The notes under the pieces: generated by a model
Told to the model about the DNA's origin: nothing
The model's database searches: none
The model's input: only the letters and a program-made list of their open reading frames with translations
Made by a program: the position numbers and the translations under genes
Assembly (NCBI GenBank): GCA_905397405.1
Contig: CAJPVJ010000220.1
Coordinates: 1-31,631, forward strand
Direction: 5' to 3'
From: Oppiella nova
Lineage: Eukaryota > Arthropoda > Arachnida > Sarcoptiformes > Oppiidae
Length of the DNA stretch: 31,631 nt
In this document: positions 22,897 to 31,631 of the stretch, piece after piece
Numbering within the stretch: position 1 is the stretch's first letter
How the letters are laid out: every line of letters begins with the position of its first letter

Positions 22897-24285
22897 TTAT
22901 AAGACAACGGCATTAAAGGGCACAATATTCTCGACCTGTTGTGCAGCGCGTGTCCTATCAGTCGACGCCTGTATTCGCTTCGATATGACGGCGAGTCGTC
23001 TCTTAAGCGCCATATCGTCTATGAGTGCGTCGACCGACGCCACCAACGAAGTCATACCACAGGTGTATGGGCTAAGAGTGAGTCCCAGAGCCAACTCTTT
23101 CACTCTCTGACTGTTCTCGAAGTGATCCCCAAACAGAGGCAATATTATCAATGGTTTGCCAAAATGTATGGCCTCTACCACTGTTTGATTGCTGCCATCA
23201 GTGATCACAAGATCCACGTGTGGCAGCACCTCAAGCTGTTTCACCTTTGGCTTTCCCCACATATTGTCAGCAAGTTCTAGTTGATCACCTAAAGCACCGG
23301 TAACCACAATATACCGGTGCCCGCTATGACTTAAATTAGCCACAAGTTTACTCATTAATGCCTTATCTGCGATGCCCACCCGTCCCATATTAACGAGTAC
23401 AAGTTTGCCTGGCTTATTAGCCAATTTGTTTGGTACACTAAAGTTTCTGTCCAACGAAGACACACCACTCACCAGACTGTCCACTCGGAGCCAATTCTGA
23501 GGCAATAATGTATTGTCTGAATAATAGTCCAACTCTTTTGGATAGACATAAACATTGAGATGAGGCGAGTGAAGAGTTAACTGCTTGGACGCCAGTGTCG
23601 GCGCACCGGTAGATATGTACCAACTGTTGAGGTCATTGCGAAAATCAGCCAATATTTCATTGAATTTAGAATTAAATTCATGCCAATCGTTGCCATCACT
23701 TTTATACGGCATACCTTTCCATTTGATTATTTTATTGAAAACATTATAACAATTAATGGCAATTATGTGGCAATACTGGCACATACCTGAGAAAGGAGGG
23801 GGAAGTGTATTGTCCCAAAGACATAATAATGGTGCACCTGAGAAGAGACATACCCAGGGTATGCCTTGAGTGATGAGTGCGGGCGCACACACCAGAGCGT
23901 CGACCACAATAACGTCGGGTCGGATAACTTGGACGACAGAGCGGTAGTGATCGTCCAGTGCCTGACATTCGCGCAACTCTTGACTCATTTTGTGGACACA
24001 ATATCCGCCAATTATTTCCAATGTATTGCCTTTAAGAGCCTCTGCATTGTTGGCCACAAAGGCTCGCCAGTCATCGCCTTCCGACTCCCTGTCAGTTACC
24101 TCGTTGTCCACTGAATGCAATACCTCTTCGAAGCCATATTTAGCTGCCTGTCCTCCGTATGCCTTATCGATGGCGAACACAATGCGATGCCCTCTGTTCA
24201 GCAATTCTTGAGCCAACCCGTGACTAGCGTTCAAACGACCCAAGCCATAGCCCGGCGCGAACAGCACTGTTAGCTTTGTTGTCAT
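22897..24285 (-). CDS. Intracellular UDP-glycosyltransferase (GT1, MGT/mite type)
   Basis: GT1-family enzymes transfer sugar from UDP-sugar to lipophilic substrates and serve in detoxification. The frame from ATG at 24285 gives 462 residues, or 438 if the 72-nt in-frame intron proposed at 23715-23786 is removed. The N-terminal half begins directly with LTVLFAPGYGLGRLN, and NRGHRIVFAID follows; there is no signal peptide. The C-terminal donor-binding half has LVLVNMGRVG, LPHVDLVITDGSNQTVVEA and GKPLIILPLFGDHFENSQR, the position of the family signature. It ends without the membrane helix of animal microsomal UGTs, as in the bacterial-derived UGTs known from spider mites. Deviations: the usual GH near the N-terminus is GR, the signature THGG is TDGS, and the DQ that binds the sugar is DH. 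It could therefore be inactive or use another donor. The family call is secure; the activity is not. Confidence 0.93.
   Translation of the reverse strand: MTTKLTVLFAPGYGLGRLNASHGLAQELLNRGHRIVFAIDKAYGGQAAKYGFEEVLHSVDNEVTDRESEGDDWRAFVANNAEALKGNTLEIIGGYCVHKMSQELRECQALDDHYRSVVQVIRPDVIVVDALVCAPALITQGIPWVCLFSGAPLLCLWDNTLPPPFSGMCQYCHIIAINCYNVFNKIIKWKGMPYKSDGNDWHEFNSKFNEILADFRNDLNSWYISTGAPTLASKQLTLHSPHLNVYVYPKELDYYSDNTLLPQNWLRVDSLVSGVSSLDRNFSVPNKLANKPGKLVLVNMGRVGIADKALMSKLVANLSHSGHRYIVVTGALGDQLELADNMWGKPKVKQLEVLPHVDLVITDGSNQTVVEAIHFGKPLIILPLFGDHFENSQRVKELALGLTLSPYTCGMTSLVASVDALIDDMALKRRLAVISKRIQASTDRTRAAQQVENIVPFNAVVL
23715..23786 (-). other. Probable 72-nt in-frame intron in the UGT gene
   Basis: On the minus strand CTCAG|GTATGT begins a 72-nt segment of about 28% G+C with no stop, ending GGAAAG|GTATG. 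Removing it joins PPFSG to MPYKSDGNDW, giving a normal-looking segment; leaving it in inserts 24 residues rich in C, I and N. Length and splice sites match other introns in this window (55-125 nt). The acceptor has only a weak pyrimidine tract. Confidence 0.65.
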
Positions 24286-24400
24286 TTCACTTCAAAGATT
24301 AGTGATTAATGTGACGACAATACTGTATTCATTCAATTATTATATCAATGTTCTCAACACACTTTCATGAGCTAAATGTCCAAATGTCTCTATTCACCAC

Positions 24401-24410
24401 TTTTTATATA
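24401..24410 (-). promoter_or_regulatory. Possible TATA box of the UGT gene
   Basis: The minus strand reads GTATATAAAAAGTGG about 120 nt upstream of the UGT ATG, a plausible distance for a core promoter with a short 5' UTR. In such AT-rich DNA a chance match is quite possible. Confidence 0.3.
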
Positions 24411-25755
24411 CTTTCATAGTATACACCATAGCAATGATCTTCTAATACATTGCTAATGTCTTTACCATTGAATTCATTATTCAATGAAAATCAATAAATA
24501 TATTTTAAAGGATTTTAATTGCATTTTATATTCTGCACTCATGTGCGAAGAAATGAATAATTTTTTACTTTTTTATGTATACTGTAGATGTGAACATTTT
24601 TACAAAGATAATTAAATTCATTTATTCATTCATTTTAAATCATAACGAGTTCTTACGTATAAATACATAATTATTAATTGAGAATATTTTATAGAACAAC
24701 CTACAGTATAATCTACAGTATAATGTATGTATTGACATCTCTAACTTTCTAATATATTCATTTCAAGTATTTGCAAAAAATTGATTTCTTTTAACAGTAT
24801 ATACATGGTCTCAATGATTTACTTATTTTGATTCAATAATATGTATAAATTATGAATTGGTTAGTCCCATGAGAAGGTAACTTAAAGTTGGCACTTGATA
24901 TTAATAAAGTGTAACATTAATTTATAATTTATTTCATCCCATTCCTATCATTGATAATGAATTTATTTATTTGAAGTTCATATTCAATTAGTGAATCAAT
25001 GTTATGGAATATTATCTTATACAAAATTAAATACTGTATTATAAATTGTCTATACTTCATATTTTAAAATAATTAACTTTATTTAATAATTTGAAAACGA
25101 AATAAAGTATTATAAATTTATAAGTTATAAATATAGATAGTCTTTTTATTATTACAATATTTAAGAATTAAAATAAAAGATGTTACAACTCTATTATCTT
25201 ATTTTATTATTCTCTATCATTTGATTTACTACAAAACAAAGTTATTATATACTTAAATACAAATTTTTACCGTCAAAACTAAAAACAAATATTTCAATTA
25301 TTTGTATTGAATAATTGATAAAAGAGTTCCTTATATAAAATACACACACTTTCCTAAACACATGAATAACTTCACAGTTATATTAATATTGTTCGTTTGT
25401 AATATTTCACAGTAATATGGTATTTAAAGTCAATAGCCTAGATATTTTAATTAATATTTAAACATTTTATACAATATAATTTTTATTGACTTCATAAAAA
25501 TAAAATTTGAATATCAATATCATACTGCATTTAAAATATTTTAAAAATTTCAAAGCTTATAAAATAAATCTGTATCTCTATTAATCTAACTTGTAAGCAC
25601 AAACATTTTTAGGAAATAATTTATTATAATGTATTTTAATTTGTATTATTAATTATTTGTAATATGTTAAAATATAGGGTTATTTATAATAGATTTCTAT
25701 GGAAGTTCTAATATACTTTAAAACTGATAATAAATTTACAAACAATTGAAAACAA
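24411..25755. other. Intergenic region between UGT and protease
   Basis: More than 75% A+T by eye, with no open frame of note and no repeats of length. Nothing else recognised. Confidence 0.5.
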
Positions 25756-27285
25756 TTACTGTTGTATTATATCATAAATCCAATCTAAATAATAAGGAAT
25801 ATAAGTATATACACCGGGAAAGTAGGGCTGTGCACATTGAAAGCCAAATGACACGACACCTAACAGGTATGCAATGCTATTGAAATGGGCTGTTAATGGA
25901 CCTCCTGAATCTCCCTGTTCACAATACAAGTATACATATAAAAACATGTTGTTATGGTAAGAACAATGATTATAATGTATGGCACCTGACAGGCATCCTT
26001 CCCCCCCTCTTCATAACCGGCACAAATGATAGAGCGCTTCATTCCTATGGGATATTTACGGCCACTTTCTATGAGATTCTTGTAGTTGTGTTCACAATAA
26101 GTGTTGTTCACTATATTGAGATCTACTTCCTGTAGAACCGATGCCTGAGAACCACCAAACAGAGTGTCACCAAAACCCGATACAAATGCTATTTTATGCC
26201 AAATGTGTGTTTTGTTGAGCCATCGTCTCTTTGGTAGACATACCGGTGCGATCTCATCGGAGAACACTATGTCATGTTTACACCTTATAATAGCTAAGTC
26301 GTGATAAATGCGAGGCTGAAAATACCTCTCGTGAGCCAATATGTGTGACACACGATATACCGATCCGTTGTATAGTCTTATAGAACCAACCCTTATGTGA
26401 TAATCACTGGCCTTTCTGTGGCAACAATTCATATGAATCAAATAATCAGTCCATCTTATATTTAAGTAATGCAAATGCTATACAGTAGTAGATTTTACAT
26501 GCAAACCATGCCATGTCAATTATTGGTATACATATGATCCTAACCCTACCTATTGGTTTGAAATTAACTATAAGACAAGCGCTTCACATACCGGCTATTA
26601 TCAAAACAATGTGCGGCTGTTATCACATGTTTGTTGTCAATAATAGATCCACCGCAAACAAAATGACCACGGTAGTATATGGAACACATCCATGGTATCT
26701 GACCCACGCGTACACTATTTCCCATAACTATGCGATAGGCGGCCGGGTATAGCATGTCCAACAACTCGACTTCATTTTCGGACCTTTTCCTATGGGTCTT
26801 ATCGGTGGTATTGAACGGCAACTCTTGAGACACAACACGAGAAATACCACAATTACAGTGCACTTGTGGTTCGTGCCCATCATGATCATCCCCATCATCA
26901 TCCCCATCATCATCCCCATCATCAACTCCATCATAGTCCACATGCCGTCCCTCTTGTGTGAGCTGATGAGCCGTATTGTTGGTGTAATACTGATAACTGT
27001 TGGTCTCGTGTAACAGGATTTGCATGAATTGGTGTTCGGAATAACAGCATAACTTGGAGGGCAGTGGGCGTCCGTCTGGCCAGAGACAGGCGTTCCACAT
27101 ATGGGAGTGCGGCTGTTGGCGTACACACGAACGGGTCGACCGACACGTGCCCTCCACTCCATTGTATTGCATACAAGTGTTGCCACTTGTATTGCCACTT
27201 GTATTGCCATTATTTTCATGTCCATTATTTCGTAACATACTTTTGACACTAAAATCAAACCGTAATGTTTGCACCAAAATTACTC
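25756..27285 (-). CDS. CLIP-domain trypsin-like serine protease, secreted (5' exon not found)
   Basis: Exons on the minus strand: 27285-26592, 26415-25986 and 25914-25756, with introns of 176 and 71 nt and matching phases. The first seen exon opens after an acceptor (CTTTTAG) in phase 1 with VILVQTL, probably the tail of a signal peptide, so the start codon lies in an unseen upstream exon. A CLIP domain with six cysteines in the order C-x9-C-x5-C-x12-C-x12-CC ([11 protein letters not shown] to LCCY) comes first. It is followed by an Asp/Gly tract ([13 protein letters not shown]), a dibasic HRKRS and the activation site AAYR|IVMGN. The catalytic His is in ITAAHC, Asp in HDLAII and Ser in GDSGGPL. 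Asp six residues before the Ser (DACQGDS) predicts cleavage after Arg/Lys. Such zymogens act in haemolymph cascades (melanisation, Toll activation, clotting). IVMG in place of IVGG is unusual. Confidence 0.93.
26878..26942 (-). repeat. Coding minisatellite for the Asp/Gly tract
   Basis: Repeats of about 12 nt (catcatccccat on the plus strand) inside the protease exon encode DDGD units between the CLIP and protease domains. A second in-frame 12-bp repeat (about 27178-27210, tgccacttgtat) encodes the NTSG repeats before the CLIP domain. Both are likely to vary in length between individuals. Confidence 0.8.
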
Positions 27286-28427
27286 CTAAAAGTAATAATA
27301 CAGTATAATTAGTACAGTATTGTACAGTATTTCATAATGTAATATATAAATATCTTTTCCAGTATTATAAGAATTTTATTTTATGTATAACATATTACCA
27401 ATAAATAATATAACATAATTTAAGTAAATGCCTAAATGTTTAAAATACATTTTATAATTTAAATTTTAAAATAAATAATTTAATATTATTTAAGAGTTAT
27501 ATAACCAATAATTTGTTAATTTAATTTGTTTACCTACTCTATAATAATATATGCTTTATAAAATATATTTTTTAGTAAAGTGTGATATGATCTGTAACAA
27601 ACCTTCACGTAAATCATTGCAAATTGCAAACAAATCAAATTTTTGAACATAAACTTGAATTAAAAGTCAGATACAATAACTATTTAATACCCATTTACAA
27701 CATGTATTCTGTTAATAAACTAATGTGTTAAAATTTAAAATACAGTATACAAATTAAGTATTTAAGTTGCATACTACAGCTATACAAAATTTCCAGCTAT
27801 ACATCAATGATAAATATTATACTATAGTACAGTATTAACAGTAATACAGGAATAATAACTTCAAAATATAGTGTTATTTTATTAAAATTTTATCTTTTAA
27901 GAGGACATATTTGCACTCAAAAACACATTAACACATTAACAACACATATTACTGTAATAGGGGTTAATATCACTGATTGTATCTTACAAACAAATGTAAA
28001 AGTAAAACATGTGCATGTGTTAAATTAAATCTTAATTGTATAATTAAACACTTTAATTTTAATGAATTATTTGAAAACACAATTCTAATTAGGTTAATAA
28101 GTAAAAAGAATGTATCTAAAAATATAATATATCTTATATAATAAAAGTTATATTTTATATAATAATTTTATATATTATATATGTGTAGACCTAAAACCAT
28201 TTAAACGTTTTTACTAAATAGCGTTTACTGTATATAAAAATATTTGTTAAACTTTAATCGAACTTTTATAGTGAATATGAACAATAGTTTTTATTTTTTC
28301 ACATTAATATTTTTATTATCTTGGTTAGGTTTTTAAATATTAATATATTATAGTTACTATAATATTAATATTAATATTAATATTAAAGTTACTATTCTAG
28401 TAATATAAAAATAATAGAGTCAAAAGT
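27286..28427. other. Intergenic region, protease 5' flank
   Basis: AT-rich. It should contain the first protease exon with the initiator Met and most of the signal peptide, ending in phase 1 before a GT donor. I could not identify it with confidence. No other feature was found. Confidence 0.45.
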
Positions 28428-28433
28428 TTTATT
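28428..28433 (-). terminator. Candidate polyadenylation signal of the acyl-CoA synthetase gene
   Basis: AATAAA on the minus strand lies 28 nt after the stop codon. The hexamer is exact, but the local A+T content makes chance matches common. Confidence 0.4.
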
Positions 28434-28460
28434 TTATAATGTATTGCATAATTATAAAAC

Positions 28461-30546
28461 TTAATATTTTTTACTTAATTGTTTTAATTTTGTTTTATTA
28501 ATTTTACCCAAAGAAGTGGTCGGAAACTTATCCAGTATTACGAGCCCACCCTTCATCTGTTTCAGACTATTCACGCGTTCGTTCACATAATCTATGAGCT
28601 CCTGTTCCCCAACAGCACAGCCATCCCTGACTGTGACAAAACCCATGGGCACCTCCCCGTCCACCGAGTCATCGACACCAATGACCGCCGCATTCACTAC
28701 CGACTCGTGTGTCACCAGAATATTCTCCAATTCCACGGGAGAGACGATTATACCTATTAATCGTAAGTCATATTAAAATTAATACAAAAATGCTTTTATT
28801 TTCAAGTTTTGAAATGTGAATCGAGACAAACCATTCAAATTAATGACATCTTTAGAGCGATTCACGAAATAAAACCATTGGTTTTCGTCATAATATCCCA
28901 GATCTCCGGTCCTGAAGAAGCCATCACTAGTGATGTAGTTATCAAAACTGTTGGCATATCCTAGATATCCCGGTGTGACCTGGCATTGAAGTATTTATAA
29001 TAGGGTTGGTTATAAGTTATATAAGTTATAACTATTTGTAATTTAAATAGAAATTGCATTGAATGTAGTGAAATAGACTCACACTTTCACTGCGAATACA
29101 TATTTCTCCGACACTATTATGAGGCAATGCATTACCCATTGAATCAATGATTTTGATCTCAACCCCTGGATTCGGTTTCCCAATAGTTTGGATATTGGAT
29201 ATTGTTTTGTGTTCACTCAAATACACACATGAAATCCAACCACACTCTGACATACCATACTCTAAATAAGATTTCAAACCAATATACAGTATTATCGATA
29301 TAATTAAACTTTTATATTAAGTAAAAACTATTAATCAAGAAATATTTGAATTGTTATCAGGCAGAATAGTAAGTCAGGATACTTACGACATCTGAATCTT
29401 TCAAATGCATATAAATGGCAAATGTTTTGATAGGTGTGAGCCGTTAGCACAGCGCCGCCACAGAAGACATCTCTCAAACTCTTGAGATATGTTTTGTTAT
29501 ACTTATCATAATTTTTGATCAGAAAATTCAATTCCGTCGGCACTGCGAAAGTATGGGTGACTGACAAGGCGTGGACAGCCGTATAAATGGCTTCATTGCT
29601 TACGTCGTCTCCCAATACGGCTAACTGTGCGCCTGAGTCTATAGCGGAGAATAGGCTGCGCTGTCCACACATATGACAGAAGGCCGTCGACAACATTATA
29701 TCGTCGGGTGTTAGGGGACACACATCCCTGTGCTGTGTTGTGGCCATTATTGATAGGAAGTTACGGTTTGTTCGTATTATAGCCTTTGGAGTACCCGTTG
29801 AACCACTACTTAAGACTAGAGTTGCCATATCGTCCAGTCCTCGTGGCACCGGTACCTCAACTTCTGTATTGCGTTGCCTTCGAAACACACTCTCAACTGT
29901 CGGACAATTGAGGTGTAACTCATTTTTGGAAAACTCGTCAAAAACCACTATTTCCTAGAATTTTAAATTCAAGTATCATTTTAATAATTTAGATGTTTAT
30001 TCATAAATACTTTTATGAAATTGAATTGTTTTGCCATTTGAGTCAAAGTGTGAAAGTTGTCTGAAATACCAATCAATACATTGGCCTTAACTGTTGACAC
30101 GTTTTGCATAATTTCATCTAAATTTTTATATAAAATTATTTAATTCTTATAATTTTGTTTTAATATCCTTACTATGAGTTGCATCCTTAGGCAGTGAACA
30201 ATAGACACCTCCGGCCGCCAGAACCCCGAGAATACCGATGCCGTGAATGTCGTTATTATTGGCGACGAAGCAAACGATATCTCCTTTTCACTCAAACGTC
30301 AGTAAATGCTCTTTTATACGCTTTAACTCTGTGCTTAGGTTATGAAGTGAAGATGAGGTAAAGGAGACACTACAGCTTAGCTAGATATCTAAATTATTAT
30401 TTATTTAGTACCAATTTTAATTATATCAAGTATACCAAACAATTTTTATCAGGCAACTTTTGTAATCTTTCTACAATAAGTTCCATAACATATTTATTGT
30501 AATATTTGTCTAAAATAAGCTCTGATTTAATGATATTTTGATCCAT
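28461..30546 (-). CDS. Luciferase/4-coumarate-CoA-ligase-like acyl-CoA synthetase, seven exons, in-frame TGA
   Basis: ANL-superfamily enzyme that adenylates a carboxylic acid with ATP and transfers it to CoA. Exons on the minus strand: 30546-30436, 30380-30173, 30117-30011, 29954-29387, 29261-29083, 28979-28832, 28753-28461. Introns are 55-125 nt, all GT-AG and phase-compatible; the total is 537 codons before the final stop, usual for the family. It starts MDQNIIKSELILDKYYNKYV. Motifs in order: P-loop LSSGSTGTPKAIIRTN, adenine motif QYGMSECGW, the ATP-ribose Asp in FFRTGDLGYYDEN, hinge NRSKDVINLNGIIVSPVELE, and the C-terminal catalytic Lys in TTSLGKINKTKL. The end (QLSKKY) is not a peroxisomal SKL signal. 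Exon 2 contains an in-frame TGA (30290-30288) between HLLTFE and KGDIVCF. All other parts are intact, so this is either a recently broken gene or a sequence error. The substrate cannot be named. Confidence 0.9.
30288..30290 (-). other. In-frame TGA in the acyl-CoA synthetase gene
   Basis: Codon 68 of the spliced frame is TGA, in the segment that in relatives reads roughly Leu-Gly-Val-Lys-Lys-Gly-Asp. The local segment is one codon shorter than usual, and Val-Lys (GTG AAA) appears in the +1 frame across the TGA. This fits small compensating deletions or base-calling errors rather than a simple nonsense change. No usable intron removes it. Confidence 0.85.
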
Positions 30547-31631
30547 TATTGAACTTTTAGAACATTATATTTTTAATTATATAATAATACTTTGAATTTT
30601 TGCTTTCTTTATATAGATTTTTTTATTCATAAATATTTTATTTTATGTCAATAATATCGTAGTAATGGTTTATCTTTATTTATTTATTTGAAATAACTAT
30701 AGTATAATTATAAATATAATCAATTTGTTTCTATACTGTATACAAAAATGTTTGTTTAATAATTGTTGTGATCCTATAATCAAAATAAGACCTCAAAATC
30801 CTTGATCTTTGAATGTATCACATATTAATACTGTATACATTACCGTATATGTATAGTATTCTACAGTATTTTATTTTATTTATATGACAGACGTTAGTGT
30901 AAATTATGGTGGCTATATAGTTATATTGTATAAATTGTATATTTTTATCCAAACGTTCTCATTAATTAAAATATAATTTGTTAATTATTTGTTTGAACAA
31001 ATCTGAGGACATTTATCGATAATTATGAGGAAATCCCCTTACAAGTTAGTACCAGTACTTAGAAATCTTATCTCTAATTTTTATTAATTAATGATTTTAA
31101 AACTTTTTGTCCTATTCAAACTTATTAATAGAGAGACGATGATGATAGGGCATAAGGACAATAGGGTGAAATATTATTTATTTATTTCAATATAATTAAG
31201 TCGCCTTTTTAAATTTAGATCTTTATTTTTTTAAATTTTTATTTAAAATATATTCATAATTTATGCAATTTTTAATATTTAAATCTACTCAATGTTAAAT
31301 AAAATAAGTTTTTATCCAGCTATAAAATATTGTAGCTAAAGTAGACTTTTGATCATTTAAAAGTGATGAACCTAAAACCACAGTATCATTGGTCTGTTAG
31401 ATCGTGTAAGAGTATTGGTATATGGGGTTTACACTCTAATAAATTTTATATAACAATAAAATATTTTACGGTTAGATAATTTATATAATAGTGTATATGT
31501 ATTGAACAAGCACCATATGAGAGGGAACATTCTTAATCATTCGATGTGTCTGTGTTAGCAAACTGTACACTCAAGTATTTTACCTGATACTTTATTATAC
31601 CCAAATTCATTACTATATGATATTAAGAAAA
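30547..31631. other. AT-rich region upstream of the synthetase gene
   Basis: No coding frame, RNA gene or repeat recognised. It should contain the synthetase promoter; nothing specific can be pointed out. Confidence 0.5.

Noticed and set aside
22939-23280. Plus-strand open frames over the UGT gene
   Set aside because: Antisense shadows of the UGT; they have no motifs of their own and the minus-strand frame is clearly the coding one.
26728-27258. Alternative minus-strand frame in the protease exon (176 codons)
   Set aside because: A shadow frame of the CLIP/protease exon; its MMGMMMG runs come from the Asp/Gly minisatellite read in another frame.
22897-31631. A gene cluster acting in one pathway (UGT, protease, acyl-CoA synthetase)
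   Set aside because: Intergenic gaps exceed 1 kb, functions are unrelated and each gene has its own flanks; shared strand alone is not evidence of a cluster.

Overview
The window is eukaryotic, AT-rich (roughly 70-75% A+T by eye) and looks like an arthropod, most probably a mite. The evidence is the very short introns (55-176 nt in most genes, all GT-AG), a serotonin transporter of arthropod type, a CLIP-domain serine protease, and an intracellular UDP-glycosyltransferase with no signal peptide or membrane anchor. That last form is known from acariform mites, whose UGT genes are thought to have come from bacteria. The species assignment is inference; no rRNA, tRNA or mitochondrial marker is present.

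Layout. Positions 1-16196 hold no gene I can support. This part is packed with (GA)n/(TC)n tracts (20 before the junction at 16375, the last ending at 14654) and carries near-identical duplications next to those tracts, a 3.95-kb inverted-repeat structure starting at base 1, and a single N at 7494. At 16197-16374, ending exactly at a second single N (16375), lies one exon of a serotonin transporter (SERT, SLC6 family) on the MINUS strand. The remaining nine exons (16457-20339) lie on the PLUS strand. The two pieces agree in sequence and splice phase, so the scaffold most likely has an orientation error at the N. The last SERT intron contains three unrelated palindromic elements of about 400 bp each.

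Downstream lie a small two-exon gene for a secreted, cysteine-free, polybasic peptide precursor (plus, 21588-21952), an intracellular UGT (minus, 22897-24285), a CLIP-domain trypsin-like protease (minus, 25756-27285, 5' exon not found) and a seven-exon luciferase/4-coumarate-CoA-ligase-like acyl-CoA synthetase (minus, 28461-30546) with an in-frame TGA. The intergenic stretches are AT-rich with no coding signal.

The genes do not form an obvious pathway. SERT clears serotonin at synapses, the UGT conjugates small lipophiles, the protease belongs to the class used in immune and developmental cascades, and the synthetase activates carboxylic acids with ATP and CoA. The points most worth checking are the strand flip at 16375, the unknown peptide precursor, the UGT with altered catalytic and sugar-nucleotide motifs plus a hidden in-frame intron, the stop codon in the synthetase, and the cluster of palindromic elements in the SERT intron.
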